A stretch of DNA of 64,000 bases from Plasmodiophora brassicae (Eukaryota > Endomyxa > Phytomyxea > Plasmodiophorida > Plasmodiophoridae): positions 2,046,001 through 2,110,000 of the forward strand of contig JASFAU010000001.1 in NCBI GenBank assembly GCA_039704465.1, read 5' to 3'. Under the pieces are notes generated by a model. That model worked only from the letters and a program-made list of their open reading frames with translations, was not told the DNA's origin and searched no databases. Numbering within the stretch: the stretch's first letter is position 1; each line of letters starts with the position of its first letter. Made by a program: the position numbers and the translations under genes. This document shows, piece by piece, positions 53,281-64,000 of this stretch.

Positions 53281-54827
53281 ATGATATCCGCCGTGCTCTT
53301 CGTCAACACGAAAGGCGACGTTATCATATCGCGATACTTCCGCGACGACGTCACCAAGCTTGATGCGGACGCGTTTCGCCTCCGCGTCATCGCCGCCAAG
53401 GAGGCCAGCGTGCCGATCATACGCATTGACGATTGCTCTTCGATGTATATCCGCCACGGCGACTTGCACGTCGTGACCATGTCGAAATCGAACTGCCATC
53501 CAGCACTCTGCTTCGAGTACATGTTCAAGCTCGTCGAGGTCCGTAATGCAACATATCCCAACTGCCATTCTGGGCCATGACAGACTCGGATGGATAGGTA
53601 TTTAAGGCATACTTTGGCGGCTCATTCGACGAGGACGCCATTCGCTCCAATTTCGTTCTCGTCTACGAGCTGCTTGATGAAACCATGGACTACGGGTTCC
53701 CTCAAATCCTGTCCGCCCTCAGCTTGAAACAGTACATTAAGGCGGCTACTGTCAAAGACCTGGCGTCCGACAAAGGTGCGGAACCAGTTGACAACAATAA
53801 GATCACGTCCGAGATCACGGGTGCCATCGACTGGAGGCAGCCCGGCAAATACAAGTACAAAAAGAACGAGGTCTACATTGATATCCTCGAAAGTGTCAAC
53901 CTGCTGATGTCCAGCGACGGTAACTGTCCCAACGGATTCGGTGGATCTCCGCCAGAGCGTAACATTCGATCTGCACAGGAACCGTGCTTCGATCAGATGT
54001 ATCAGGCAAGATAATGTTAAAAGCGTATCTAACCGGCATGCCTGAATGCAAGTTCGGCATGAACGACAAGCTGGTTCTCGACAAAGATCCTGCAAAGGCG
54101 GCTCCGTCTTCGAATAAGAAGTAAGGATATGCGGTGCATAGTGACATTGCAGCGCGTGCTCAACGTCATCGTTAGGGGCGGTGCTGGTATTGCAATAGAT
54201 GACTGCACGTTCCATCGCTGCGTGCGTCTTGGTCGGTTCGACACTGATCGTACGATATCGTTCGTTCCACCCGACGGCGATTTCCAGTTGATGTCATACC
54301 GAATCACACAAAATGTCAACCTGCCGTTTACGATCAAGAGCGTCATCACTGAGCACGGTAAGTCTCGAGTGACGTACCGCATTACCCTGTCAGGCAATTT
54401 CGACAAGAAACTGTTCGCAACCAACGTCCTGATGAAGATACCTGTCCCGAAGAACACTTCAACGCAGACCATGCATGCTGGAAATGGGGCGACAAAGTAT
54501 GACCCTGCGTCAAACGCCATCCAGTGGAAGTAAGGCAATTGCTAGTCTCCTCCTCAGATTTCGAGTCTCATCCCGTATCATGTTAGGATTCGCAAGTTCG
54601 CTGGGGACGCGTCTTATTCCCTGAACGGCGAAGTGCATCTGAAAGCACTCCTTGTCGACAAACCGTGGCAACGTCCGCCAATCGCTCTCGAGTTCCAAGT
54701 CAGCATGTTCACTGCCTCAGGCCTGCAGGTGCGGTTCCTGAAGGTTGTTGAGAAAAAGAACAGCTACCCGACCGTCAAATGGGTGCGGTACATCACGAAG
54801 AACGGCCAATACCAAATTAGAATCTAG
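53281..54827 (+). CDS. AP2M1: AP-2 complex subunit mu (clathrin adaptor)
   Basis: Exons 53281-53538, 53607-53919, 53979-54120, 54176-54529 and 54587-54827 join in phase to 435 residues, the same length as the animal protein. Features: a longin-like N-terminus ([20 protein letters not shown]), [57 protein letters not shown], then the MHD domain with [36 protein letters not shown] and the terminal [17 protein letters not shown]. The subunit binds YxxPhi cargo signals. The threonine phosphorylation loop region (residues 150-165) reads [17 protein letters not shown], and no QITSQVTGQI-type Thr is conserved in that exact form, although a Thr is present. Confidence 0.96.
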
Positions 54828-56892
54828 TCATGGGGCGCTAGACCTGTTAAACTGGAATACAATAGCGGGATCTGGATGCGTTTTACTCTGGAAATTCCTT
54901 GTCGTGAAGTAGACAGATTCGGACTCGATGTGACATCTGGTTAATTATCTTAAGAGAAGTCTCACACGTCGTTTGCCACCCCATCGTGCACTTCATATAA
55001 CGTAGGCTGAGGCGATCGTGGAAGGGGACGATATTGTCGGTGTATCCGACTACATCCGGCGACGCCGATTGTCTGAGACTGCTCCAAACAGTGCGTAAGT
55101 TCATGGATCGGCGATCTATAATGTCAGGTTTATGCCATTTCTGTTCCGCAGCATCGACGCCGCCACCTGCACCAGTCGGCGCATGCAACGTGGTATGGCA
55201 TACCACGTTGCATGGGCAAATTGTGTTGACATATCACTGTTAAAAGGTCAGCTCAGCACGACATTACTCTCAGCACGTCGGAAACGGGCCAGAATCGCTG
55301 GTGATTGGTGATGGTCGCTTATGCGATGACCCTACAGTTTCCGTAATCAAACAACGTACCAGTGCTCAGAACAAAATTCATGTCGCTGTGCGCTAGTCCA
55401 ATTGGAAGAACTGGATCCGCGATGCAATTCGACGAGCGTCGTCGGGAGTGGCTCTCAGCGACGTCGTCCGCGCTCAGAAGCTCATCAGCGACCCAGCAGC
55501 TTTGATCGGGCCAATCCGACGCTGGAATCCCATCTGCAGCTCATACACCTGGTAGAGGCCCTTGTCGTGTATGGGCTCTCGTACGCCGACTTCGTGCAGT
55601 TTTCGTAAGTGGCTGGACAAGGCCAGTCTTCGCCAATTGCTCGGATGCCGTCGGCGCCGGTCTTAGATCTTCTTCGATATCGGCCTGTTGTAGCCCCGGT
55701 TCCAGACCATCGGCGTGACCTGGTGTGTCCAGCAGGTCTCGATGAAGACGCTGAGCAGCTTGGATGATGCCTCGGGGTGTGCCTTCAGCAAATCAGCGCT
55801 CATGTTCTCCGGTCCCATCGCTTTCATCCATCGCGCCCCGCCGCCAGCGCCCTAATGCAGGCCGGAAGGATATCGACTCAGTGCAGACCGGCGTCATAAC
55901 ACGCCCACAGTTCGTATGCGTCCACGATGATCTGGTGTCGCTCCCTCCACCATCTACTGTACCTAACGACAAGGTGTAGCCTGGCCGGTGAACACTGGTC
56001 CTGACGTATATACTTGCATATATTTGTCGTCGCCAGCAACAGGGAGCTGTCCTGGAACATCGTGCGTCCCGCCACGGTGCCTCTTGGTGCTAGACGTCGC
56101 CCGGCGACGTCGCTGGTGTGCGATGCCGGGTCGTCAGGCAATGGCTGGTCGACCGAGCACGGTCACGGTACGCACTGAGCCGCTCGCGCCGTACACGGGG
56201 AGCGGCGGCGATGCGGTGCTCGATGGGGAACTCAGTCCTTCATGCCAATATGATCTCGTCGTCGTCTCCGACGTCGAACACGTCGTGGTGACGTCTACGG
56301 CTGGTGCACCTGAGTCGGTACCGGACGGGTGGTGATGCGAACCTGGTGTCTCATATGTGAGATCGGTGCTGTAAAGGTCGGCGCGATAAGAATCCTGCAC
56401 CACCGGTACTGACGCACCTGCGACTGGTGTCCACCCTATATGGACGTTGTCTTCGGAATAGGTTTTCGCAGTCAACAAATTGGTTCCATCGGCAACAGTC
56501 GCGCGCCGGGACATCGCTCAGATCATCCTGGCCAGCAACAGAACCGAACTTGAACGCGCTCGTCCTGTATCGTGCGATCGGATCCAGCCGCACGGTACAT
56601 AGCTGCTGCTTGAAACGACCATCGCTAGGGGCACTCGGATCCGTCGGCCTCTGGCTACAGTGGCCAGTAGCGACACAGAGCGGCGGCAACCGGGCAGGAC
56701 CCCCGTTGGCGCGGCCCCCCGTGGCCGTGCCGCAGCTGCACAGCTGAGGGACATTGTGCGAGATCACATGACACACGGCAATTTGTGCGCGCAACCGCGG
56801 GATGCGCCGCAGCCCGCAACTTGCGCGATTGCCATGCGTTTGGGCATTTGGTTTTGGCGAGTCGGGCGAGCGGATGGCGTCCCGGCGCCGAT
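54828..56892. other. Gene-poor, degraded region
   Basis: No intact gene is supported. At about 55386-55607 two overlapping frames each read as protein-like, with a donor-like GTAAGT at 55605. A frame change between them suggests a degraded exon. Confidence 0.4.
55182..55214. repeat. Perfect 33-nt palindrome
   Basis: Arms CATGCAACGTGGTATG and CATACCACGTTGCATG flank one central G (55198). It could extrude as a cruciform. Confidence 0.9.
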
Positions 56893-56962
56893 AATCGTAG
56901 CACAACGACCGTCGAAGGTGAGCAAGCAGATCCGCAGTCGACGTCTGCGGCGGGAGTGGACG
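56893..56962 (+). repeat. 70-bp inverted duplication, left arm
   Basis: Reverse complement of 57021-57090 with one mismatch. Read on the minus strand it encodes PLPPQTSTADLLAHLRRSLC, the same peptide as the right arm; the mismatch is synonymous. Confidence 0.92.
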
Positions 56963-56999
56963 CGGCACGCCCGACACGCGCCGTCGCTCCGAGGACGCG

Positions 57000-57655
57000 A
57001 TCATTGAGCTCCTCGAGCTACGTCCACTCCCGCCGCAGACGTCGACTGCGGATCTGCTTGCTCACCTTCGACGGTCGCTGTGCTACGATTCAGGTCTACT
57101 ACGAAGCATCGATCGCCTGGAGGCGTACTTGTCGGACAACAACATAGCCACCGTGAAGACTTTGTCAACCATGGCGGTTGTCGCAGGCTCGTGGAACGTC
57201 GTTGTTGAACAAACGAAGCCGGCACTCCCACGGTCGGTTGGTTTGGCTCTCCAGGTTGGCGGGATTTGTGTCGCATCGACCGGTGCGTAACCTGAGGACA
57301 CTCCATCCAGGCCTTGGTCAATCCGGACGTACCACTGCGGGGCAAGCTCTACGAACTCGTCAGACCGTTTATTCTGAATGTGTTCAAGTTCGTATCGTTC
57401 CCAGACTATGTAACAGGTCCTGACCATCCACAAGATCAGCTTAGGGATAGCGACGTCCCTGTTCCTCGCGATGATATCCATGCTCCTTCTTACCAACACA
57501 TTGAGACCATCGCAATGCGTATGTGAGAAGCTCCAGGAAGACAGTCATGCGAATTGGTGAATTGCGCGCAGGAACGACGATGCGTCGTCGCCGCCATCAC
57601 GATCACCGCGATAACGCTCCTAGCGATCACTACGCGGGTCCTTAGTCTCATCTGA
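57000..57655 (+). CDS. Small membrane protein, C-terminal exons (5' end unresolved)
   Basis: Exons ending 57000-57254, 57311-57379, 57417-57518 and 57572-57655 join in phase 0 at GT-AG sites (the 57380-57416 intron of 37 nt is the weakest). The last two exons encode hydrophobic helices: SLGIATSLFLAMISMLLLTN and VVAAITITAITLLAITTRVL. The soluble part includes SIDRLEAYLSDNNIATVKTL and NPDVPLRGKLYELVRPFILN. No family is recognised. The right arm of the inverted duplication lies in its first exon. Confidence 0.5.
57021..57090 (-). repeat. 70-bp inverted duplication, right arm
   Basis: Partner of 56893-56962 across a 58-bp spacer, inside the first exon of the small membrane-protein gene. Confidence 0.92.
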
Positions 57656-58394
57656 ATTGCGGTCCGGTCTACAGCCTTAGTAACAGGCTGTGGTTGAGAC
57701 TGCGAACTCAGTGTATTGAGATTCAATGTGAACATCATACTCTTCAACACATCATCAAGAACACGAGGATCGCGATGACCTGTTGAGGAAAGAGTTCAGA
57801 GATTGAGCTGTCGTTCTGTTCGTCCGAGCCGTTACCAATGTAGTGGTCATACTGCTCGCAATCGCAGCGGTCGAGGCCTTAGATGATAATGAGTTGACGG
57901 TGTGAACACGGTGTCCGATACCTTTAGGGAATGATTTAGGGGGCAAAATGGACCAGGCAAACTCCGCTTCGGAACCAGTGGGAGAGTCGAAATCGTGCAG
58001 GAGCCACGATATGAACGTCCGCGCACCACTGCACCATCACTTCAGGACATCTTGATCACGTTCGCGAGTGGCCTCTGTATACGTACACGGTCTAGCAAAC
58101 TCGGACGTCAGCCAGACAATTCGGGCCGTGTGCGGCCGGCGAACGTCGGCATAACAGAGAATGTCGGATTCTATTCTGCTGATGTGTATCGAGCGTGTCG
58201 CAGACCGCGTCCAGTTCTGTTGCAGGGCACGACATCGGTCGGGTTACTGTCGCTTGTGTTTATGGTGTGTATGCGGATGGATGGCGATATACGTCTGTGT
58301 TCGATGCTATCCCCAGGACAAGTACGATGGGCGTAGACACACCCATCGATTGAAGGTGGGCGCCAGTCAACGTCAAGGCAGCCGCCGACTCCGT
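57656..58394. other. Intergenic, no gene seen
   Basis: Only short frames; somewhat less GC-rich than the genes to the left. No repeat was noticed. Confidence 0.4.
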
Positions 58395-59690
58395 GGCGGG
58401 CGTCGTCGGGGCGACTGACGACCCGACGACGTCAACACTGCCGGCCGATGACCCTGTGTATTCGACATCCCTTGTCGTCGACGCCCTGTCGCGCCTCCCT
58501 GCCCTGCCTCCGTCCGCGCCGACGTCGCCCCCCGACATCCAACTGCACGGGCCAATTGATTCCCTACGATCGCAACACGTCATGCAGGGCGTCTACTGAC
58601 ACGCCTGCCGTCGTTAGGCCAGAATCAGCACCTGCAGCAAGCAGTCGTCCTGCCGATGAACCTGCTCTTCTGCGACGTGTTGGCCCATTAACCTGTTGTT
58701 TCTGCTGACATCCGGCCTGGTATCCTGACAAATCCTGCCGAAATCAGTGTCACCGTTGATGGTGGCATTACTTCTGATCCTGGTCCACCGTCGTCCCGGA
58801 AGCCAGTTCCTGCCCTCGTTGAAATTCAGGTGACTGCCAACTTTCTGATGCTGGCTGTAAGTCGTCACGTAATCCAGTTTCTGTCCTAATTGACCGTCAA
58901 TTGACGGCAATCGGCTTGAACCACTCCATTCCGGTAGGCTGCCCGTCTTCCATCCTCGGCTTCGCATTTGAACGATTCTGCTTCTAGTGCAGGGACCGCC
59001 CTGGACTCGCTCGCCGCCATTCGACAATGTGTCGCTTGACGTATGTTACTCGTCCATCCCAATCGGTGCACTAATCTGACCACGACCTCTGCAGACGTGT
59101 CGCCCGTTTCTGCTGCCATCGTGCGTCTAGCTGCGTAACGTCTGCTATAAGGCCTTGCTGAGCAACGGCATCGTGCTGGCAGTTGCATGGCACATTCCGA
59201 GCCAACCCGCCAGGCCACACCGACCGCCGCCCTACTTGTCGTTCCGGACGCGTCTGGCAGTCCTGCATGTTCGGGCGCTGACGTCGCCGCCGTCCAGCGG
59301 CCCTGATGCCCGGAGCCACTATGGCCACAACACGAACTGTTGAGCCGGGAGCCTGCCAACAAGCCCCATACATCCGGGAGAACGCGTTGGACCTCCATGA
59401 CAGGTACGATTCTTCGCCAAACGCACAGAGCCTAGCCCGCTAATACGTGCTGGGCAGGGCACACCTGCTGTCTCTCGTCAAGCATGGGCACCTGCAAGAC
59501 AGCAGTCGTCCCGCGTAGGCGAGGCGGGGACAACGTCGTGCCGACCTGCTCCTCAGCTGTGGCGGCGCGCCGATCGTTGCAATCGGTCGCACGCGCCCTG
59601 TCATGCACCGTTTATCGAATGCGGGTCGTCCAGCAGGACAGCGGCGCCCAGCGCCCGTTACCGCCGGTCAGCGTGCGGGTGCCTGGCTGA
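58395..59690 (+). repeat. Long direct repeat, copy 1 (about 1.3 kb)
   Basis: Matches 60215-61640 in the same orientation and order over many blocks, with substitutions and indels throughout. No ORF is preserved in both copies. The ends are approximate. Confidence 0.75.
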
Positions 59691-60214
59691 CGCCGACGAC
59701 CCGCCGCCGACAAAGTCGCCAAAGCATCTCCGTTCAATAGGAGCACAGCGCGTCATCACTCGCGTACAACAACCTGAAAATCTTTCTGGCTTCAGCCGTA
59801 TCGTCGATCGACAGCGTTTGTGAGTGCCCTGCGCCGCGCCCGTCGTCGATCGAGGGCGCCGACGTCGTCCAGGCGTACGTGTTGACCACGGCAGACCAGA
59901 ATGAACGAGTGACGCACGCTGATTGGGAATCGTATCGCCCGCGCAGAACGTTTGGTTGCGACAGACTCGACAGTCTCCCAGCACACGCCTCGTCTCCAGT
60001 GTCGCTGGCGCGCCCAGGTATGGCCCCGAACCAGGTCGTAGTCGACCTGGTTGTGCTGCACGACATCGTTCAGTAACGGGTGTCTTGCGATGGTGCCGAT
60101 GGAGGGCGATACAAATCGTTTCGACCTGGTACATGTCCGGGTCCAGGTCGGTACACAGCCATCGAACCAAGGCGGCGGCCGGTCAACGCGACGCAGGCGC
60201 CAACTCCGTGATGG
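59691..60214. other. Spacer between long direct repeats
   Basis: About 0.5 kb. The minus strand has overlapping frames with some protein-like segments (e.g. SQTLSIDDTAEARKIFRLLY ending at 59734), but no convincing gene model. It may be a decayed gene. Confidence 0.35.
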
Positions 60215-61640
60215 GCTGTCGTCGGCGCGATCGACGACCCAATGACGCATGCCGCCTCTCGTCAACGCCGCCCACTGCAACGTCGTACGCGACCGCCCGA
60301 CGTGCCATTTGTTCGGCTTCGGAGGTCGTCGACGCCTTGACGATCCTGCCTGACCCGCGCCGACGTCGCCGCCGACCAACTGCGAGGGCCCAATAGAATC
60401 ACTACGACCACAACACGTTCCGGAAGGCGTCTACTGACGCGCCAGACACGTCTGGTCTGACGCCGAGCACCTCCAGGACAGGTGAGAGTTGTCGTCTGAT
60501 GGAGAGGCTCCTAGATCTCTGACATTCTGGACAGGACTCGCCTCCAGACCAGCATGTGCACCTGCAGCGAGCAGTTGTCCTGCAGATGAATCCGCTCTTC
60601 TGCGACGTGTTGGTCCATTAACCTGTTGTCCCAGCTGACTTCCCCGGCATTCTGGCAGACCCAAGCTATGCTGGTAAGAATCCTGATGAGATCTGTGTCA
60701 CCGCTGATGCCGGCATAATTCTGACGCTGGTCCACAGTTGTCCCGTAAACCAGTTCCTGTCCTCGTTGAAATTCAGGTGACTGCGTCTTTCTGATGCTGG
60801 TCTGCAGTCGTCACGTAATCCAGTTCCTGTCCTGGTCGACCTGCAGGTGACTGCGGTCTGCTTGAACCCCTCCAGTCTCATACGCTGCCCGTCGTTTCCC
60901 CTTCGCATCGCTTTCGAACGGTTCTGCTTCTATTTCGGGGACCGCTCTGGATTCGCTCGTCGCAACGCTGTGTCACTTGACGTATGTTACTCGTCCATCC
61001 CTATCGGTGCACTAATCTGATCGTGACTTCTGCAGCATTGTCGCCCGTTTAGGCTGCCATCGTGCGTCTAGCTGCGTAACATCTGCAATAAGGCCTTGCT
61101 GAGCAACGGCATCGTGCCGGCAGTTGCATGGCATGGCACGTTTCGAGCCAACGCGCCACGTCACACCGATCGCCGTCCTAAATGTCGTCCCTAACGTGTC
61201 TGGGGGCCCTGCGTGCTCGGGCGCTGACGTCGCCGCAGTCCAGCGGCGCTGATGCCCGCAGCCACTATGACTACCACACGAACTGCTGGGCGCCTATCCA
61301 CAAGGCCCATACATCCGGGAGAACGCGGTGCACCTCCTGGAAAGGTACGAAACTTCGCCTAACGCACAGATCCAGGCCCGCTAATACGTTCTGCGCAGGG
61401 CCCACCTCCCGTCTCCCGTCCAGCATGAGCATCTTCAAGGCAGCAGGCATCCTGCGTAGGCGAGGGGGGGGGGGGCAACGTCGTGCCGTCCTGCTCGTCA
61501 GGTGTGGTGACGCGCCGATCGTTGGGATCTGTCGCGTGTGCTCCTGCACTGCACCGTTTGTCGATGGCGAGGTCACCAAGCAAGGGCGTCGCCGAGGTTG
61601 CCCTCCGCATGGCAGACGTGGCCCGCCTGCCCTGCATGTC
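60215..61640 (+). repeat. Long direct repeat, copy 2 (about 1.4 kb)
   Basis: Partner of 58395-59690. It contains a 12-G run at 61464-61475 not present in copy 1. The ends are approximate. Confidence 0.75.
61464..61475 (+). repeat. G12 homopolymer
   Basis: Twelve consecutive G at a site where repeat copy 1 has a short GCGGGG. Possible sequencing or slippage hot spot. Confidence 0.9.
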
Positions 61641-61744
61641 GTCCGGGTGGGCGCCGAGCCCAACGCCCATTGCCGCCGGTCGACTTGCGAAGGCCTGCCT
61701 GTCGTCGACCATTCGGCCGCCGTCAACCCTGGAGGGCCGAACTC

Positions 61745-61850
61745 GCTGCACCTCCGTAACAGGTATGCTTCTTCGTCTAACGCGGAGAGCCAGGCCTCTA
61801 ATACGTGCTGATCAGGATACACCTGCCGTCTCCCGTCCAGCACGGATACG
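61745..61850 (+). repeat. Third partial copy of a repeat sub-block
   Basis: Matches blocks at about 59385-59495 and 61330-61440 (a CTAATACGT core followed by CACCT...CGTC). Diverged and short. Confidence 0.6.
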
Positions 61851-62084
61851 TTCACGCGCAACGCGGCGTGCGAACCATATGGGCGCCGGTGCTGTCCCGA
61901 CGAGCGGTTCCCTGTCCATGTTCTTCCAGTTTCGCCTCGTTATTAAGGTATTCTTGGCGCGTGTCTTGGGCGTCGCTGGCCGTCCGTTGGGAATCGTGGT
62001 CGTGGTCTGCGCAACTGCATTGGCGTCCCGAGGGCTAACGCTTCTGCAGTTATTGGTCAATGCACCCGAATATACTCTGAAAGT

Positions 62085-63901
62085 TTAGTCACTGGAGCGG
62101 GATAACATCGCCTGTAGCGCCGCATAGCATCGTCGAGCTTCGTCGTGGCACGGTTGCCGCTTGAGGAACATATCGACGTGGCACATGGCTCGCTTGACGT
62201 CCAGGTCGGGTTCGCCGAGCTTTAGATTGGCGATCCACTCGAAGCGGCGCTGGAACCGTGCCCAGGTTGAATACGGAAACGTCGGATCGCCATCGCTTGA
62301 CGACGACTCGTTTGACGACCCGGGCGAGGACGGCTCCGACGACGACGAACGTGTTAGGCGTCCCTGTGCGGTTTTGACCCGCTTGGCTGGAGGTGGTCCC
62401 GAGTGACGATCGAGGTCAGGTCGGCGCTGTAGCGCTTTGTCTTTGCTCGCTGATACGGAATATTCAGAAATCAAGGTCGGTAACCGAAACGCGTGTCGTA
62501 CCCGATCCATCGCCGTTTGCATGCTCCGGCGGCGTGCTCTGGCGTGGGCCGGACTGGGCATCCGCGTTGTTCGCTGAGGCGAGGTTGTTGCGCTCGGTCG
62601 ATGTCAGCTTGCCCGCGTGGTCGTACACGACGCACAGCGGTCGCGCTCCTGGCCGCTGGAGATAAGCGTCAATCTCATCGTCGTTGGAGAGCTTGTCCAC
62701 GGTCTCGCCATGGCAGATGTAGTAACGTTTACGCTTGGCGTATCGTCTATCGGGGCACAAAACGATGGCCACGACCTGGCGTTGCCGAGCGGTCTCGGAC
62801 GGCAAGCTGATGACTAGACCGGCCAGTTGCAGCAGCGTCTCGCCGAACAGAAACTTGACGGGGCAGTCCACCTGCCAGTCGCACAGCCCGCGTCACTTTG
62901 CCGTTTCCGATCGATGCAGGCGTAGGCTTACCCTCGGGGCTTTCCCCGAATTGTCGGCATCCGGCCACTGCATTGCCATGACGACGGTCCCGGACCACCG
63001 GGATCCCAGTGTGCTTGTATACACCTCTGCTCGGGTGTGTCGAGTCTCTGTTGAGCAGGTCGAGCAGACCATGTCGTGCTCCGACATGGGAAGTTTGCCC
63101 AGTAAGTCCTTCACAGACACGGTCCTGCAGGAGGGTGGACCAAACATTGACATTTGGAAGCACGGCACAATCTCAGCGTGTTGTCGCTCGGTCCGCGACA
63201 GCCCGAAGCAGGAGAGGCATTTCGAGACACTGACGTGATCGAAGCAGACCAGGTCTTCAATGACGGGACGCCAGCGAGATTTCGAAGGGCAAGATGCTGA
63301 CAGGTGCTCTCCTTGGATTCGGCGCAGCAGGCCTTCCAGGAGATGACCGGGACGCTGCTGGATATCGGGACACTGGCGTAGGATCCGTTGCAATGCTCTT
63401 GTCGCAGCAGCAGGAGGCATCGTGGCGTTGCGCAGAAGGTCTGCCAGAGCGGCCACCCATGGAATGTTCGTGGTCAGCGCAGGCCGGGCGCTGGTGGCCG
63501 TCCAGAATGTCTTTGCCAGTAGCGATGACCTAAGTGCTTGGACAGCAGCAACGGCCCAGTCAAGGGGTTCAGAGGTAGCAGCGAAGCCGGACCGCAGCGG
63601 ACGATCGGGAGGCGCTGATGAAAACTTGGCGGGCGCATCGGTCAGCTGTCGTCGGGTGACCTAGGAAGGACAACCGTCTACTGTCAGTGTACAGTCATGT
63701 CGTCAAAACGACGATGATGCAACCAACCTGATTCGTTTGCTTTTCGTGGAGTATTCGCTTAGGGGACAAACGCAGACGCGAACGCGCCCCTGTTCCCTGT
63801 CGACCGGATGATGAACGCGGATTCGCACCCTGACCGCTTGGTGAACGACGTCGACGCGTCGTTGACTTCGCTCGTGCCGACGATCGGCCTCGACGGAACA
63901 C
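62085..63901 (-). CDS. USP-fold protein, probably catalytically inactive (5' end unresolved)
   Basis: Exons on the minus strand: an upstream exon ending 63728, then 63660-62932, 62871-62502 and 62449-62085, all in phase (about 545 residues in view). The USP layout is visible: an N-terminal Q-A-L-R-S-S-L helix, LRNATMPPAAATRALQRILR, Zn-ribbon cysteines (SKCLSCFG, MVCSTC) and a core ending YYICHGETVDKLS...PLCVVYDHAGKL. In the Cys box the nucleophile position reads Asp (P-L-D-W-A-V-A-A-V-Q-A-L instead of N-T-C-x-x-N-A), and the G-H-Y histidine box is absent. A C-terminal Ser-rich region and helical end follow. Related dead USPs exist in USP39/Sad1 and PAN2. Confidence 0.65.
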
Positions 63902-64000
63902 TAGGGTTTTAGGAAATTCTCGTTTATTTGCCGTTGTTCAGGCGGCGAATGAATGCTAGGCGACGCCCGGCGTCGCTCGGAAGCGATGCCGGGTCGACAG
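63902..64000. other. Right window edge
   Basis: Likely 5' intron or exon of the USP-like gene; a TAG acceptor precedes 63902 on the minus strand. Not resolved. Confidence 0.3.

Overview
The window is nuclear DNA from an undetermined unicellular eukaryote. It is GC-rich and gene-dense. Conserved genes are cut by very short GT-AG introns, mostly about 43-90 nt, often with a CTGAC/CTAAC-like branch-point sequence just before the acceptor. Both tRNA genes are of eukaryotic type, and one (tRNA-Tyr) has the usual intron after position 37. The gene content (VDAC, coatomer epsilon, TRAPPC3, AP-2 mu, Mediator 18, a TRAF protein, a CFAP144/FAM183-like ciliary protein) suggests a flagellate protist. I cannot name the lineage. 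Exon coordinates were built by hand by joining reading frames at GT-AG sites that restore family-conserved sequence. Products are inferred from motifs, not from database searches.

Left part (1-23 kb): a partial acidic ORF and two unrecognised ORFs; VDAC (-) head-to-head with an oxysterol-binding protein (+); a 0.38-kb inverted repeat beside tRNA-Arg; an alpha/beta hydrolase (-) head-to-head with D-2-hydroxyglutarate dehydrogenase (12 exons). A rightward run follows: a mitochondrial-looking helical-repeat protein, two multi-pass membrane proteins (FAR-17a/AIG1-like and TMEM135-like), an S28 serine peptidase (11 exons) and coatomer epsilon. Convergent to these is a 1,278-residue ankyrin/NST1-like/DCD protein.

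Middle part (23-50 kb): tRNA-Tyr; TRAPPC3 and MED18 (convergent, stops 20 bp apart); a possible cyclic-nucleotide-binding-fold protein; a DUF2062 membrane protein; a proline-rich membrane protein; a PH-kinase; a zinc-finger/TPR protein; an EF-hand plus double cNMP-binding protein; a CFAP144-like protein; two Thr/Pro/Ser-rich surface proteins with GPI-like ends; a protein with two RyR domains; peptidyl-tRNA hydrolase 2; and a large DExH helicase.

Right part (50-64 kb): a SAM exon followed by a RING/TRAF-zinc-finger/coiled-coil/MATH protein, then AP-2 mu. From 54.8 to 62 kb the DNA is gene-poor and repeat-rich: a 33-nt palindrome, a 70-bp inverted duplication of coding sequence, and two long diverged direct repeats. 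The window closes with a USP-fold protein (-) whose catalytic Cys and His appear to be missing.

Vesicle traffic and membrane/lipid genes (OSBP, coatomer epsilon, TRAPPC3, AP2M, TMEM135-like, FAR-17a-like, VDAC) and signalling genes (EF-hand/cNMP, RyR, PH-kinase, TRAF) are interspersed. Neighbours are not organised as operons. Short head-to-head spacers probably act as bidirectional promoters.
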